A stretch of 64,000 nucleotides of DNA from Candidatus Acidulodesulfobacterium acidiphilum (GTDB taxonomy: Bacteria; SZUA-79; Acidulodesulfobacterales; Acidulodesulfobacteraceae). The stretch covers positions 1-64,000 of the forward strand of contig SHMQ01000004.1 in NCBI GenBank assembly GCA_008534395.1, written 5' to 3'. Made by a program: the position numbers and the translations under genes. Of this stretch, positions 27,718-37,334 are shown in pieces (position 1 is the first letter of the stretch; the number at the start of each line of letters is the position of its first letter). The notes under the pieces were generated by a model. The model did no database searches and was not told the origin of the DNA. It worked only from the letters and a program-made list of their open reading frames with translations.

Positions 27718-28671
27718 ATGGACATAAAAGGAAACATAACAAATCTGGAACTTTTCGACGTTTTGAAATTTCTGGAAATTTCAAAAAAAACGGGAGTATT
27801 AAATTTAAGATTCGAAAATTTTGCCGCTAAACTTTTCATTAAAGAAGGCAAGCTTTATTTTCTGTCGATTTCCGATAACAATATTCTGGAAAAATTAGCG
27901 GTAAAACTTCTGGATATGGGCAAAAAAGACTATCTTCAGATATTAGAAAAATACCGTACTTATTATAAAACTACTGCAGGTTTCGACATATATTTTTTTA
28001 AATCGGAGTCTATTCCAAAATCTAAAGAAAACGAATTTACTTCAAGTTATATATCGGAGACTTTAAATTATATACTATTCTTAACCAACGGAGAATTCGC
28101 GTTCGATGAAAAGCCTTTGCCCGATATAATAAATTTTGCAAATCCTATGGATCTGTCGCCTATTTTAACCGAATGCAAAAAAAGGCGCGATGAATTATCC
28201 GTGATTTCTAAAGTCATACCTTCGAAAAATTATATTCCTTCGGTAGTTACTAACAGAAGCGGAAATATACGGCCGCTGTCTCTTACTCCCACGGTATGGA
28301 ACGTTCTTTCTTTGGTGGACGGAAAAAAAAGCATAAATCAGATTCTTTCTTTGACCGTAGAAAACGATTTTTTTGTTCTTAAAACTCTCTATAATTTACT
28401 GCAGAGCGGATATATAAAAGTCGATCCACCTCATAACGAACATTTAAACAGGCAGGAATTAATAAATTCCGTTAAAAAGGTACTTAAGGAGCAGTTAGGA
28501 AATAAAGCCGAAAAAGTACCCGTCGATTATAATGTTTTAAATAGCGGAGACAAACAGGCGCTTACTAAAACTATTCAGGATATAGAAAGATACGTTTATA
28601 TGTTTATAGACGATAAGAAAGCGGCGAAAATAGACTATCTTTTAAAGCAGATGCTGATGAACTCAATATGA
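27718..28671 (+). CDS. DUF4388 (PATAN-like) domain protein
   Basis: A 317-residue soluble protein. Its N-terminal 110 or so residues match the DUF4388 pattern: GNITNLELFDVLKFLEISKKTG, then LFIKEGKLYF. In other bacteria these domains occur in response-regulator-like and gliding or polarity proteins and are thought to mediate protein contacts. The C-terminal half contains a winged-helix-like segment (TPTVWNVLSLVDGKKSINQIL) of the kind seen downstream of DUF4388. No enzyme motif is present. It overlaps aroE as ATGA and lies upstream of the pilus cluster, so a motility-linked role is possible but unproven. Confidence 0.85.
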   Translation: MDIKGNITNLELFDVLKFLEISKKTGVLNLRFENFAAKLFIKEGKLYFLSISDNNILEKLAVKLLDMGKKDYLQILEKYRTYYKTTAGFDIYFFKSESIPKSKENEFTSSYISETLNYILFLTNGEFAFDEKPLPDIINFANPMDLSPILTECKKRRDELSVISKVIPSKNYIPSVVTNRSGNIRPLSLTPTVWNVLSLVDGKKSINQILSLTVENDFFVLKTLYNLLQSGYIKVDPPHNEHLNRQELINSVKKVLKEQLGNKAEKVPVDYNVLNSGDKQALTKTIQDIERYVYMFIDDKKAAKIDYLLKQMLMNSI

Positions 28672-29567
28672 AAATAAGTAAGGACTTCAACTTGAGTCTA
28701 TGCGGTATTTTTGGATATAAAATAGATTACACCCTTTCCCCTTTAATTCACAATTCTATAGCTAAACTCCTCGATATAAATTTATGTTACGGTAAATTCG
28801 ACGTTTCTCCGGAACTGTTTCCCGCCGCGGTTAAAGGTTTCAAGGCTATGGGGATGAAAGGAGCAAACGTAACTCAGCCTTATAAAACCGAAGTTCTGGA
28901 ATATTTAGATTGTTTAGACTGCCAGGCCGAAACGATAGGCGCCGTCAATACGATTAATTTAGAGCCTGACGGTTTTTATCGCGGTTATAACACCGATATA
29001 ACGGGTTTTATTAATGCCGTAAATTATGAATTTAACGAAGACTTAAGCGGCAAAACCGTTATTCTGTTAGGGGCAGGAGGAGCGGCAAGAGCGGTATTGT
29101 ATGCTTTAATAAAATCCAACGCAAAATATGTTCTGATAATAAACCGCAGTTTCTCCAATGCGGAAAAACTAAAAAAAGAAGCAGATTTATGGAAGCAATC
29201 TTTAAATTCTTTTACCGAAATTATTTGTTCCGATTTTAAATTTAACGGTATTTCGGAAAAAACCGATATTGCCTCTATTAAAGGTTGCGATATATTAATC
29301 AATACGGTAACCCCTTCGGATGGGAACAAAAATTTTGCCGACGGCCTTTTAAGCCGCCTAAAATTTTTTAAAAATAATTTTTTTTTCATGGACATATCTT
29401 ATTCCGAAAAATCTTCTTTTCTTTCAAACGGATTAGAAGAGAAATGTTTGAAATTTACAAACGGACTTTCCATGCTTTTATTTCAAGCTATAGAAAGTTT
29501 TTATATATGGACGGGCAGAAAAATCGAGTTTGATTGCATTAAAGATTTTTTAAGCGGTATATTTTAA
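28668..29567 (+). CDS. aroE: Shikimate dehydrogenase (NADP)
   Basis: Reduces 3-dehydroshikimate to shikimate in aromatic amino-acid synthesis. It is 299 residues, slightly longer than the usual 270-290. The substrate-binding SPLIHN and GANVTQPYK (catalytic Lys) are present, as are the partner Asp in NTDITGF and the Rossmann loop GAGGAARAV with NRS after it. It starts inside the DUF4388 stop (ATGA). No other aro genes lie in the window. Confidence 0.95.
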   Translation: MKISKDFNLSLCGIFGYKIDYTLSPLIHNSIAKLLDINLCYGKFDVSPELFPAAVKGFKAMGMKGANVTQPYKTEVLEYLDCLDCQAETIGAVNTINLEPDGFYRGYNTDITGFINAVNYEFNEDLSGKTVILLGAGGAARAVLYALIKSNAKYVLIINRSFSNAEKLKKEADLWKQSLNSFTEIICSDFKFNGISEKTDIASIKGCDILINTVTPSDGNKNFADGLLSRLKFFKNNFFFMDISYSEKSSFLSNGLEEKCLKFTNGLSMLLFQAIESFYIWTGRKIEFDCIKDFLSGIF

Positions 29568-29654
29568 AAAATATGCTTATGTGGTAAAATTTAATAAGCG
29601 AACTTATCGTTAAAAATTACATGTTTATTATTGTATAATCGCGACGGTATCAAT

Positions 29655-31505
29655 ATGAATAACGATTTTATGACGCCTTCTAATTTTACTAGCGATAAAT
29701 TAGGCGATATATTAGTAAAGCACGGCGTCGCCAAAAAAGACGATATATCCAACGCTCTTCTGATGCAGGAGAGGATCCGCAGCGGAATTTCAAAAGGGGA
29801 AAAGCTAAAAGATTTAAAACTCGGCGAAATTTTAGTTAAAAACGGCATAATAACCCCTGCGGAATTAAATTCCGCGTTAGAAGAACAAAAACGTTACGGC
29901 GGCAGTATAGGCAGACAGCTGACTAAGTTAGGTTTTATTAAAGATGCCGACCTTGTTTCTTTTCTTTCCAAAGAGTTCGGCGCCGCTACGGTAAATCTCC
30001 TCGATAACGAAATTCCAGAAAGCGTAATAAAACTTATTCCTCCCGATTTAGCGGTTAAACTGCAGGTGATCCCTTTTAAAAGGCAGGGCAATACTCTGTA
30101 TCTTGCTGTAGCCGACCCTACAAGGGTAGAAGCTTTAGACGATATAAAATTTTTAACGGGTTTAAATATAGAAGTCGTAGTCGCATCGGAAAACGAGATA
30201 GCCTCAGCTTTATCTAAATATTATAACGCGTCAAGTATTCTTACGGAAAATAAAGATTATCTTAATTCCATTGCCATAGAAGAAACCAATGAAGAATTGG
30301 ATATATCCGAACTTCAAAGGTCGTCATCGGAACAGCCTATTATAAGATTTGTAAATAAGGTTCTTTTGGATGCCGTAAAACTTAATGCAAGCGATATACA
30401 TGTAGAACCTTACGAAACGATAGTAAGAATAAGATATCGTATCGACGGCAAATTAATAGAGCAGATGAAAATACCCGGACAGTTAAAAAATCCGATAACG
30501 TCCCGGCTTAAAATAATGGCGCAATTAGACATAGCGGAAAGAAGGCTCCCTCAGGACGGAAGAATTAAGGCGAGGATGGACAACAAAGAAGTCGATATGA
30601 GAGTTTCATGCCTTCCGACTCTTTTCGGAGAAAAAATAGTCATCAGGGTTTTAGATAAAGCCAATTTACAGCTCGATATGCGAAAACTCGGATTTTCGGA
30701 ACAGCAGTTAAAAGACTTCAAAAATGCTATACATAAGCCATACGGCATGATTTTAGTTACCGGACCTACCGGTTCGGGTAAAACCACCACGTTATACAGC
30801 GCTCTTTCGGACGTAAACAGACCGGACGTGAATATTTCTACGGCGGAAGATCCCGTCGAATATAATATTCAGGGTATTAATCAGGTTTTAGTTAACGAAG
30901 AAATAGGTTTGACGTTTGCTTCCGCATTAAGGTCGTTTTTGAGGCAGGACCCCGATATAATAATGGTCGGCGAAATTAGAGATCTAGAAACTGCCGAAAT
31001 TGCCATAAAAGCGGCGCTTACGGGGCATTTAGTGCTTTCGACCATTCATACAAACAGTGCCGCTTCTACAATCTCAAGGCTTATTAACATGAAAGTAGAG
31101 CCTTTTTTGGTTGCTTCAAGTTTGAACCTTATCATTGCCCAGAGGCTTATAAGAAAATTATGCGCCGAGTGCAAAGAACCGTATTATCCGGATGTAAATG
31201 CAATATTAAAACTAGGATTCAATATGCAGGAACTTTCGGGCAAACGTTTTTATAAGGCAAAGGGCTGCAACGCCTGCAACAAAACCGGATATAAGGGAAG
31301 GATAGCAATATACGAAGTTCTGGACGTAAACGACGATATTAAAAATAAAATTTATGAAAATGCCAACGAATCCGAAATACATAATACTGCCGTAGATAAG
31401 GGAATGAAAGCGCTTAGAGAATCGGCAAAAGAAAAATTTTTAGAAGGGATTACTTCATTGGAGGAGATAATTCAATATTTGGATTCGAATAATATAGATA
31501 TATAA
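29655..31505 (+). CDS. pilB: Type IV pilus extension ATPase
   Basis: Cytoplasmic hexameric ATPase that powers pilus assembly (GspE/PilB family). I use the ATG at 29655 (616 residues). A TTG at 29631 is in frame but sits at a TATAAT-like -10 box (29634-29639) and is less likely. Domains: N-terminal MshEN (about 12-160), then the N2 and ATPase parts with Walker A GPTGSGKTT, Asp box, Walker B IIMVGEIRD and His box HTNSA. Two CxxC pairs (CAECKEP and CNACNKTG) form the zinc site typical of PilB. It leads pilB-pilT-pilC-pilS-pilR. Confidence 0.96.
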   Translation: MNNDFMTPSNFTSDKLGDILVKHGVAKKDDISNALLMQERIRSGISKGEKLKDLKLGEILVKNGIITPAELNSALEEQKRYGGSIGRQLTKLGFIKDADLVSFLSKEFGAATVNLLDNEIPESVIKLIPPDLAVKLQVIPFKRQGNTLYLAVADPTRVEALDDIKFLTGLNIEVVVASENEIASALSKYYNASSILTENKDYLNSIAIEETNEELDISELQRSSSEQPIIRFVNKVLLDAVKLNASDIHVEPYETIVRIRYRIDGKLIEQMKIPGQLKNPITSRLKIMAQLDIAERRLPQDGRIKARMDNKEVDMRVSCLPTLFGEKIVIRVLDKANLQLDMRKLGFSEQQLKDFKNAIHKPYGMILVTGPTGSGKTTTLYSALSDVNRPDVNISTAEDPVEYNIQGINQVLVNEEIGLTFASALRSFLRQDPDIIMVGEIRDLETAEIAIKAALTGHLVLSTIHTNSAASTISRLINMKVEPFLVASSLNLIIAQRLIRKLCAECKEPYYPDVNAILKLGFNMQELSGKRFYKAKGCNACNKTGYKGRIAIYEVLDVNDDIKNKIYENANESEIHNTAVDKGMKALRESAKEKFLEGITSLEEIIQYLDSNNIDI

Positions 31506-31515
31506 TTTGAAACGC

Positions 31516-31544
31516 TTGACATTAATCATTAATATTATTATGCT
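31516..31544 (+). promoter_or_regulatory. Predicted sigma-70 promoter for pilT
   Basis: A perfect -35 TTGACA (31516-31521) is followed after 17 bases by TATGCT (31539-31544), four of six -10 matches. It is about 65 bases before the pilT ATG and 10 bases after the pilB stop, so pilT-pilC-pilS-pilR could be transcribed independently of pilB. Confidence 0.65.
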
Positions 31545-31609
31545 ATATATTATTAGTAAAAATATTAAATATAATTAAAATATATCGACGTATATAAAAG
31601 GAGCCGCAT

Positions 31610-32797
31610 ATGCCTTCCATAGCAGATTTATTAAAAACCACGGTGGATCAAGGCGCTTCAGACCTTCATATAGCCGCAGGGACTCCTCCGCAAATAAGAT
31701 TAAGGGGCTCATTGGTTCCGTTAAATTTTCCGCTTCTCAGTCCCGCAGACACGCAGGGACTTTGTTACAGCATTATTACCGATCTTCAGAAAAAGAAGTT
31801 CGAAGAAACCCATGAATTAGATTTTTCTTTCAGCCAGAAAGGCGTTTCGAGATTCAGAGGCAATTTATATTACGACAGGGGTTCGATTGCAGGCGCGTTC
31901 AGGGTTATACCGCATGAAATTCCTTCTATCGACAATCTCGGTCTTCCACCCATGGTTAAAGAAATTATTAAGGCGCCGAGAGGTCTCGTTTTAGTTACCG
32001 GACCTACCGGTTCGGGTAAAACTACTACGCTTGCGGGAATGATAGATGCAATTAATCAGACTAGACGCGAACATATTATTACTATCGAGGATCCTATCGA
32101 GTATGTTTTTCCGCATAAAGGATGTTTAGTCAATCAGAGAGAGATAGGTCAGGATTCAAGCAGTTTTTCGGAAGCTTTAAGGCATATTTTAAGGGAAGAC
32201 CCCGATGTCGTTCTCGTCGGCGAAATAAGAGATATGGAGACTATGGAGGCCGCCCTTACAATAGCGGAAACCGGACATCTTACGTTCGGTACGCTTCATA
32301 CAAACTCTGCCGTTCAAACTATAAGCAGGGTTATAGACATATTTCCTCCGAATCAGCAGCCGGAAGTAAGATCGTCGCTTTCTCTTTCGCTCGTCGCCGT
32401 TCTTTCCCAGACTCTTATTCCAAGAATCGACACTCCGGGTAGGATTCTGGCCGCAGAGTTAATGATTCCCAATGCAGCTATTAGAAACTTAATTAGAGAA
32501 AATAAAATACATCAAATATATTCCCAACTTCAATTGGGGCAGGAAAAATACGGCATGCAGACGCTTAACCAGGCGCTTGCTTCTTTGGTGAATAAAAAAA
32601 TAATAAGCGAAGAAGAAGCATATAGCAGGTCGTCCGATGCGGAGGAGCTGAAACAGGCTATAAATTCAGGGTTAACGTCTAAAGGAGGATTAAATACGGC
32701 ATCAAACAAGCCTTCTAATACTCCAGGCGCTTCCGTCGGGAAAACCGGCATCGGCGCAGACAACCCTTTTTCGGGAATAGATTTTAGTAATTTATAA
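31610..32797 (+). CDS. pilT: Type IV pilus retraction ATPase
   Basis: A 395-residue motor that disassembles the pilus, giving twitching motility and DNA uptake. N-terminal PAS-like region (SDLHIAAGTPPQIR), Walker A GPTGSGKTT, Walker B DVVLVGEIRD and His box HTNSA are intact. The C-terminal 60 residues are a low-complexity Ser/Gly/Asn tail (KGGLNTASNKPSNTPG) longer than in most PilT. A GGAG ribosome site lies nine bases before the ATG. A 34-base stretch around Walker A (31989-32022) is identical to pilB 30751-30784. Confidence 0.96.
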   Translation: MPSIADLLKTTVDQGASDLHIAAGTPPQIRLRGSLVPLNFPLLSPADTQGLCYSIITDLQKKKFEETHELDFSFSQKGVSRFRGNLYYDRGSIAGAFRVIPHEIPSIDNLGLPPMVKEIIKAPRGLVLVTGPTGSGKTTTLAGMIDAINQTRREHIITIEDPIEYVFPHKGCLVNQREIGQDSSSFSEALRHILREDPDVVLVGEIRDMETMEAALTIAETGHLTFGTLHTNSAVQTISRVIDIFPPNQQPEVRSSLSLSLVAVLSQTLIPRIDTPGRILAAELMIPNAAIRNLIRENKIHQIYSQLQLGQEKYGMQTLNQALASLVNKKIISEEEAYSRSSDAEELKQAINSGLTSKGGLNTASNKPSNTPGASVGKTGIGADNPFSGIDFSNL

Positions 32798-32813
32798 TCG
32801 GAGAAACTTTTAA

Positions 32814-34040
32814 ATGGCGACTTATCAGTGGAAAGGAAAAAAGCATTCAGGAGAATATGCAAAAGGCGAAATTACTGCCGATAATAATGAGCAGGTTATA
32901 GAAGCGATAAGAAAAATGGACGTTTATCCTATAAGCGTCAAGAAAAAAAGCGATTTTTTTACTTTAAGCCTTCATGGAAACAAAGAAATAAGTCCTAATA
33001 CAAAAATAAGCGATAACAATTTGATAGCTTTTACGAGACAGTTTTCATCGCTTATAGAATCTGGAGTTCCCATACTGCAAGGTCTTTCCATAATGATTGA
33101 ACAGCAGAAAAATAAAGACCTAAAGGGTATTCTTACAAAGATAAAAGAAGGAATAGAAAGCGGCGCTTCTTTATCGGACAGTTTGAGAAAATTTCCAAAA
33201 GTTTTTAACGAACTTTACGTTAATTTAGTCGAATCGGGCGAAAAAGGAGGAGTATTAGACAGAGTTTTCAAAAGATTGTCGGTTTATTTTGAAAAAATAT
33301 TAAAATTAAAAAGAAAGATAAAGGGTGCAATGATATACCCTATAGTAGTTTTAAGCGTTGCGGTAGGCGTAATTATAATACTAATGACGTTCGTAATCCC
33401 CGTTTTTGCCAATCTTTTTGCAAGCGTAGGCGCTAAACTGCCGGCACTGACAAGAGACGTAATAGATTTTTCTAATTTTATGAGAGCATATATACTGTAT
33501 ATTATTATTGCATTAGGCATTTTGATATTTGCTTTTAAAGCATACGGAAAGAGGGAAAACGGAAAGCGCAATATCGACAGAATGGTTCTGAAGATACCGG
33601 TCATAGGCATCCTGCTGAAAAAAGTCGCTATAGCAAGATTTGCGAGAACGCTTTCGACTATGGTAGAAAGCGGCGTGCCGATACTTGCGGGATTAGAAAT
33701 AGTTTCTAAGACAAGCGGCAATAAGATAATAGAAGAATCTTTAATGCGGACGAAAGACGAGGTTTCTTCAGGTTCGCCTTTAAGCTCGTCATTAAACAAA
33801 ACCAACCTTTTTCCTCCGCTTGTTATTCAGATGATTACCGTAGGAGAAAAAACGGGAAATCTGGATGCTATGCTTGCAAAAGTAGCCGATTATTACGATG
33901 AAGAGGTAGATAATGCCGTTAATAATCTTACCCAGATGTTGGAGCCGGCGCTTATCGTATTTCTTGGTATTGTAGTAGGCACGCTTGTAGTAGCCATGTA
34001 TTTACCGATATTCAATTTGGGAAAAGCCATTAAGGGATGA
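32814..34040 (+). CDS. pilC: Type IV pilus inner-membrane platform protein
   Basis: A 408-residue GspF/PilC-family polytopic protein that PilB and PilT act on. It has two homologous T2SSF domains (about 70-195 and 272-395), each with FxRQLSSLIESGVPIL-type and AGLEI-type segments, and three TM regions (about 172-200, 220-243 and 378-400). N-terminal MATYQWKGKKHSGE is typical. It lies 16 bases after pilT and its stop overlaps the kinase start as ATGA. Confidence 0.96.
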   Translation: MATYQWKGKKHSGEYAKGEITADNNEQVIEAIRKMDVYPISVKKKSDFFTLSLHGNKEISPNTKISDNNLIAFTRQFSSLIESGVPILQGLSIMIEQQKNKDLKGILTKIKEGIESGASLSDSLRKFPKVFNELYVNLVESGEKGGVLDRVFKRLSVYFEKILKLKRKIKGAMIYPIVVLSVAVGVIIILMTFVIPVFANLFASVGAKLPALTRDVIDFSNFMRAYILYIIIALGILIFAFKAYGKRENGKRNIDRMVLKIPVIGILLKKVAIARFARTLSTMVESGVPILAGLEIVSKTSGNKIIEESLMRTKDEVSSGSPLSSSLNKTNLFPPLVIQMITVGEKTGNLDAMLAKVADYYDEEVDNAVNNLTQMLEPALIVFLGIVVGTLVVAMYLPIFNLGKAIKG

Positions 34041-35740
34041 AAAAAATTAATGAAGGAGATTTTAAAAATTTATACAACAAGTTAAAATTTGCAATAACTT
34101 TTAGAGTTTTAGCCTTTTCTTTAATAGTCCTGTCATACGTCCTTCTAAATTATAAAGATATAATTCGTTACTCTGTCTTTATATATTTTTTTACCGCCTT
34201 TGTAATATCTATAACTATTATTTATTATGTAATTTTGTTTTTTTTTAGAAAAAAAGACAATTATAAATTTTTGGTTTTTTTTGGTTTTTTTCAGTTATCG
34301 TTAGATTTTATCGTTATATCTCTAATAATCATATTAAGCAGCGGTTTAAACGATAAGTTCATATTTTTATATTATCTTCTAATTCTTATAGCGGGATTTA
34401 TTTTTTTAAAATCGGGAGTTTTAATATACGGCATTGCTTCGTCATTAGCTATAGGGGTGTCGGCCGATCTTCATTATTATTTCGACATAGGCAGTCATTA
34501 TTATTTTTTGTATAATCCCGATAAACTTTTATTTGTTACGAGCACCAACATACTCGGCGTTTTAATATTTACTTGGGTCTTTTACCGTTTTTCCGGCGAA
34601 CTCGGCAATTTAAGCAATAAAATAATAGAGAAAGACGAATTTATAAAAAAATCGCAAAATTTTAACAGAGAGCTGTTTAACTCTTTTTCTCAGGGGATTA
34701 TCGTAGTAGATGAAAATTTTAATATAGTTTTTATAAACGAAGCGGCGGTTAAAATCGTTAATCTGGATTCTGAACGAAATTTTAAAAATAAAACCGGAAT
34801 TCTTTTTGATTTCGACCTCAAGATAACCGATATTTTCGAAAATTTTCCTGTTAACGCTTTTTTGAAAAAAGAGAAAAAAGACGGTAACCGATTTGAAATT
34901 AACCATAAAAATACCGTTTTAGGTTTTGCAGTTACGGAGCATTCGGTTAACGAGAGCAGAGTAGGAAATTATATTCTGCTTTTCAAAGATATAACTTACA
35001 TAAAAGAATTAGAAATGGAATCCAGAATAAACGAAAGCCTTAAAACTGCCGGTAAATTTGCAGGCTGGCTCGCACATGAAATAAGGAATCCTCTATCGGC
35101 TATAAATACGTCCGCTTATGTTCTGGATTCGGGATATTCAAGCATTAAAGAATCAGATCATAAAAGATTGATAAATATAATAAAAACCGAATCCGACAGG
35201 CTTAACAATTTAGTAACTGATTTTTTAGGATTAATAAAAACAAAATCGACGGCGGCAAACCGCAATTCCGAAAATTTTAATTTATATCAGCTCATAAATG
35301 AGATAATATTAAAATATACCGGCGGTACGGAAGTAAAAATTCATAATTCGGTCGGTAAAGAAGAAAGGATATATTTGGACAAAAACAGAATTATTCAAAT
35401 ATTTTCAAATTTAATTCAAAATGCGGTGCAATCGGTCGAAATGAGCACGTCTTATTTAATAAAAGAAAATAAAAAAAAAGGAATCGTAAGGATAGGAGCT
35501 AAAAAGGAGAAAAAAACTGAAGAAAAAAATATTATTTCTATAACAGTTGCCGATAACGGAGAAGGTATGGACGATTTTACTCTTAGAAATGCATTCAAGC
35601 CTCTTTTTTCAACTAAAGAAAACGGTTTTGGACTGGGATTGTCGATAGTATATTCCGTGACCGAAAGCCTTGGGGGGAACGTAAACATAGTCAGCAGAAA
35701 ATCTGTAGGTACTTTAATTAAAATAGATATACCGTCATGA
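34037..35740 (+). CDS. pilS: PilS-type sensor histidine kinase
   Basis: A 567-residue kinase with six predicted TM segments in residues 20-185, as in PilS. A PAS domain follows (about 205-320), then the phosphoacceptor box with H347 (GWLAHEIRNPLSAI) and an HATPase domain (N box FSNLIQNAVQS, DNGEGM, GFGLGLSIV). In Pseudomonas and Myxococcus PilS senses pilin in the membrane and controls pilA through PilR. It is translationally coupled to pilC and 41 bases before pilR. No pilA gene lies in this window. Confidence 0.92.
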   Translation: MKKINEGDFKNLYNKLKFAITFRVLAFSLIVLSYVLLNYKDIIRYSVFIYFFTAFVISITIIYYVILFFFRKKDNYKFLVFFGFFQLSLDFIVISLIIILSSGLNDKFIFLYYLLILIAGFIFLKSGVLIYGIASSLAIGVSADLHYYFDIGSHYYFLYNPDKLLFVTSTNILGVLIFTWVFYRFSGELGNLSNKIIEKDEFIKKSQNFNRELFNSFSQGIIVVDENFNIVFINEAAVKIVNLDSERNFKNKTGILFDFDLKITDIFENFPVNAFLKKEKKDGNRFEINHKNTVLGFAVTEHSVNESRVGNYILLFKDITYIKELEMESRINESLKTAGKFAGWLAHEIRNPLSAINTSAYVLDSGYSSIKESDHKRLINIIKTESDRLNNLVTDFLGLIKTKSTAANRNSENFNLYQLINEIILKYTGGTEVKIHNSVGKEERIYLDKNRIIQIFSNLIQNAVQSVEMSTSYLIKENKKKGIVRIGAKKEKKTEEKNIISITVADNGEGMDDFTLRNAFKPLFSTKENGFGLGLSIVYSVTESLGGNVNIVSRKSVGTLIKIDIPS

Positions 35741-35781
35741 CCGGTTAATAATTAATTTATTAAATAAACAAATGCGTTAAA

Positions 35782-37314
35782 ATGAACAATAAACAGAGAA
35801 TACTAATAGTCGACGACGAAAAATCTATTCTTGAATCGCTTGCCATACTTCTTTCAATAGACGGTTATGAGATTGTTACGGCGCAGAGCGGAAATTCGGC
35901 TTTAGAACTTTTAAAAACACAAGTTTTTAATTTAATAATATCCGACGTAAGAATGCCGGAGGTATCAGGAATGGATTTAATAAAGCACGTAAAACAAAAA
36001 TACAGGGAATCGGCTTCAAATTACGGCAAAATTCCGGTTATATTAATGACTGCATATTCGGATGTCAAAATAGGAATAGAAGCTATAAAACTAGGCGCTT
36101 TCGATTACCTTACAAAACCTTTAGACAATGAAGATCTCAGAATAGTAATTAAAAATGCGTTGGATTATTTTTCGGTTTTAGACGAACTTAACGATTTAAA
36201 AAAAACGGTGTTTTTAAGAGGCGGCATTATAGGTTCTTCGAAAGCCATAAACTCGGTTCTTAACGATTTAAACCGTGTTTCTAAAGGTTTTACCACTATA
36301 CTTTTAACGGGAGAGTCCGGAACCGGCAAGGAACTGGCGGCAAGATTAATTTACGAAATTTATTCTAAAAATTCTAACGATTCAAAAAAAATACCTTTTG
36401 TCCCTGTAAATATTGCTGCAATCCCCGATAATCTCGTAGAAAGCGAATTGTTCGGTTATGCCAAGGGGACTTTTACCGGAGCGGAAACCGATAAAACCGG
36501 ATTAATAAAGTGCGCCGACGGAGGCATACTTTTTCTGGACGAAATAGGCGATCTGCCTATGCAGGTTCAGGTTAAACTGCTTAGGATTCTTCAAGAAAAA
36601 ACATACAGGAAATTAGGCTCAAACAAAGAAGAGTCTCTGGGCGTTAAAATAATAGCCGCTACAAATAAAGATTTGCCGGCTTTAATATCTGAGGGGAAAT
36701 TTAGGGAAGACCTTTATTACAGGTTGAACAAAATAAATATTTTAATGCCGCCGCTCAGAGAACATAAAGAAGACTTGCCGGAATTAATCCCGTATTTTAT
36801 AAAAAAATATTCTAAATCTATCGCTTCAATTTCGCAGGAAGCTCTTGCGTTTCTTACGGAATATGATTATCCTGGCAATATACGCGAACTGGAAAACATA
36901 ATAGAAAGAGCTTGTATTTACTGCGGCGGTTCGGATACCGAGGAAGAGCCCTTATTAAATAAAGATAAAGAGATTGTTTTAGACTGCCTGCCGGATTATA
37001 TTTTAGAAAAAAATAAACACGATGGAAAAGAAAATCTTTCTTTGCAGGTTTATAAAAATATTCCAGATACGAATATCCGCAAAACGGATGATATTAACAT
37101 GGACTATTATATGGCGGAAATAGCCGGAATTTTTGAAAATTTAAAGAAACGGCATGGAAAATTGACGCTGGCCGATTTTATAAAAGAAGTAGAAAAATAT
37201 ATAGTTGCGGACAGTATAAAAAAAGAAAACTCTAAATTGGAAGCGGCTAAAACCTTGGGTTTGTCTTTGAGGTCGTTAAGATATATACTTTCAAAATGCG
37301 GTAACGGCAGATAA
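35782..37314 (+). CDS. pilR: PilR-type sigma-54 response regulator
   Basis: A 510-residue activator: receiver 1-130 with D55 (ISDVRMPE), AAA+ domain about 148-390 with Walker A GESGTGKE (177-184), and a C-terminal Fis-type HTH (LEAAKTLGLSLRSLRYIL). The sigma-54 contact loop is GTFTGA (229-234) instead of GAFTGA. A long linker (about 390-470) separates AAA+ and HTH. By analogy it drives pilin transcription from a -24/-12 promoter; no such promoter is evident nearby. It may well control genes outside the window. Confidence 0.92.
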   Translation: MNNKQRILIVDDEKSILESLAILLSIDGYEIVTAQSGNSALELLKTQVFNLIISDVRMPEVSGMDLIKHVKQKYRESASNYGKIPVILMTAYSDVKIGIEAIKLGAFDYLTKPLDNEDLRIVIKNALDYFSVLDELNDLKKTVFLRGGIIGSSKAINSVLNDLNRVSKGFTTILLTGESGTGKELAARLIYEIYSKNSNDSKKIPFVPVNIAAIPDNLVESELFGYAKGTFTGAETDKTGLIKCADGGILFLDEIGDLPMQVQVKLLRILQEKTYRKLGSNKEESLGVKIIAATNKDLPALISEGKFREDLYYRLNKINILMPPLREHKEDLPELIPYFIKKYSKSIASISQEALAFLTEYDYPGNIRELENIIERACIYCGGSDTEEEPLLNKDKEIVLDCLPDYILEKNKHDGKENLSLQVYKNIPDTNIRKTDDINMDYYMAEIAGIFENLKKRHGKLTLADFIKEVEKYIVADSIKKENSKLEAAKTLGLSLRSLRYILSKCGNGR

Positions 37315-37334
37315 TAAGATAATATAACGGTAGA

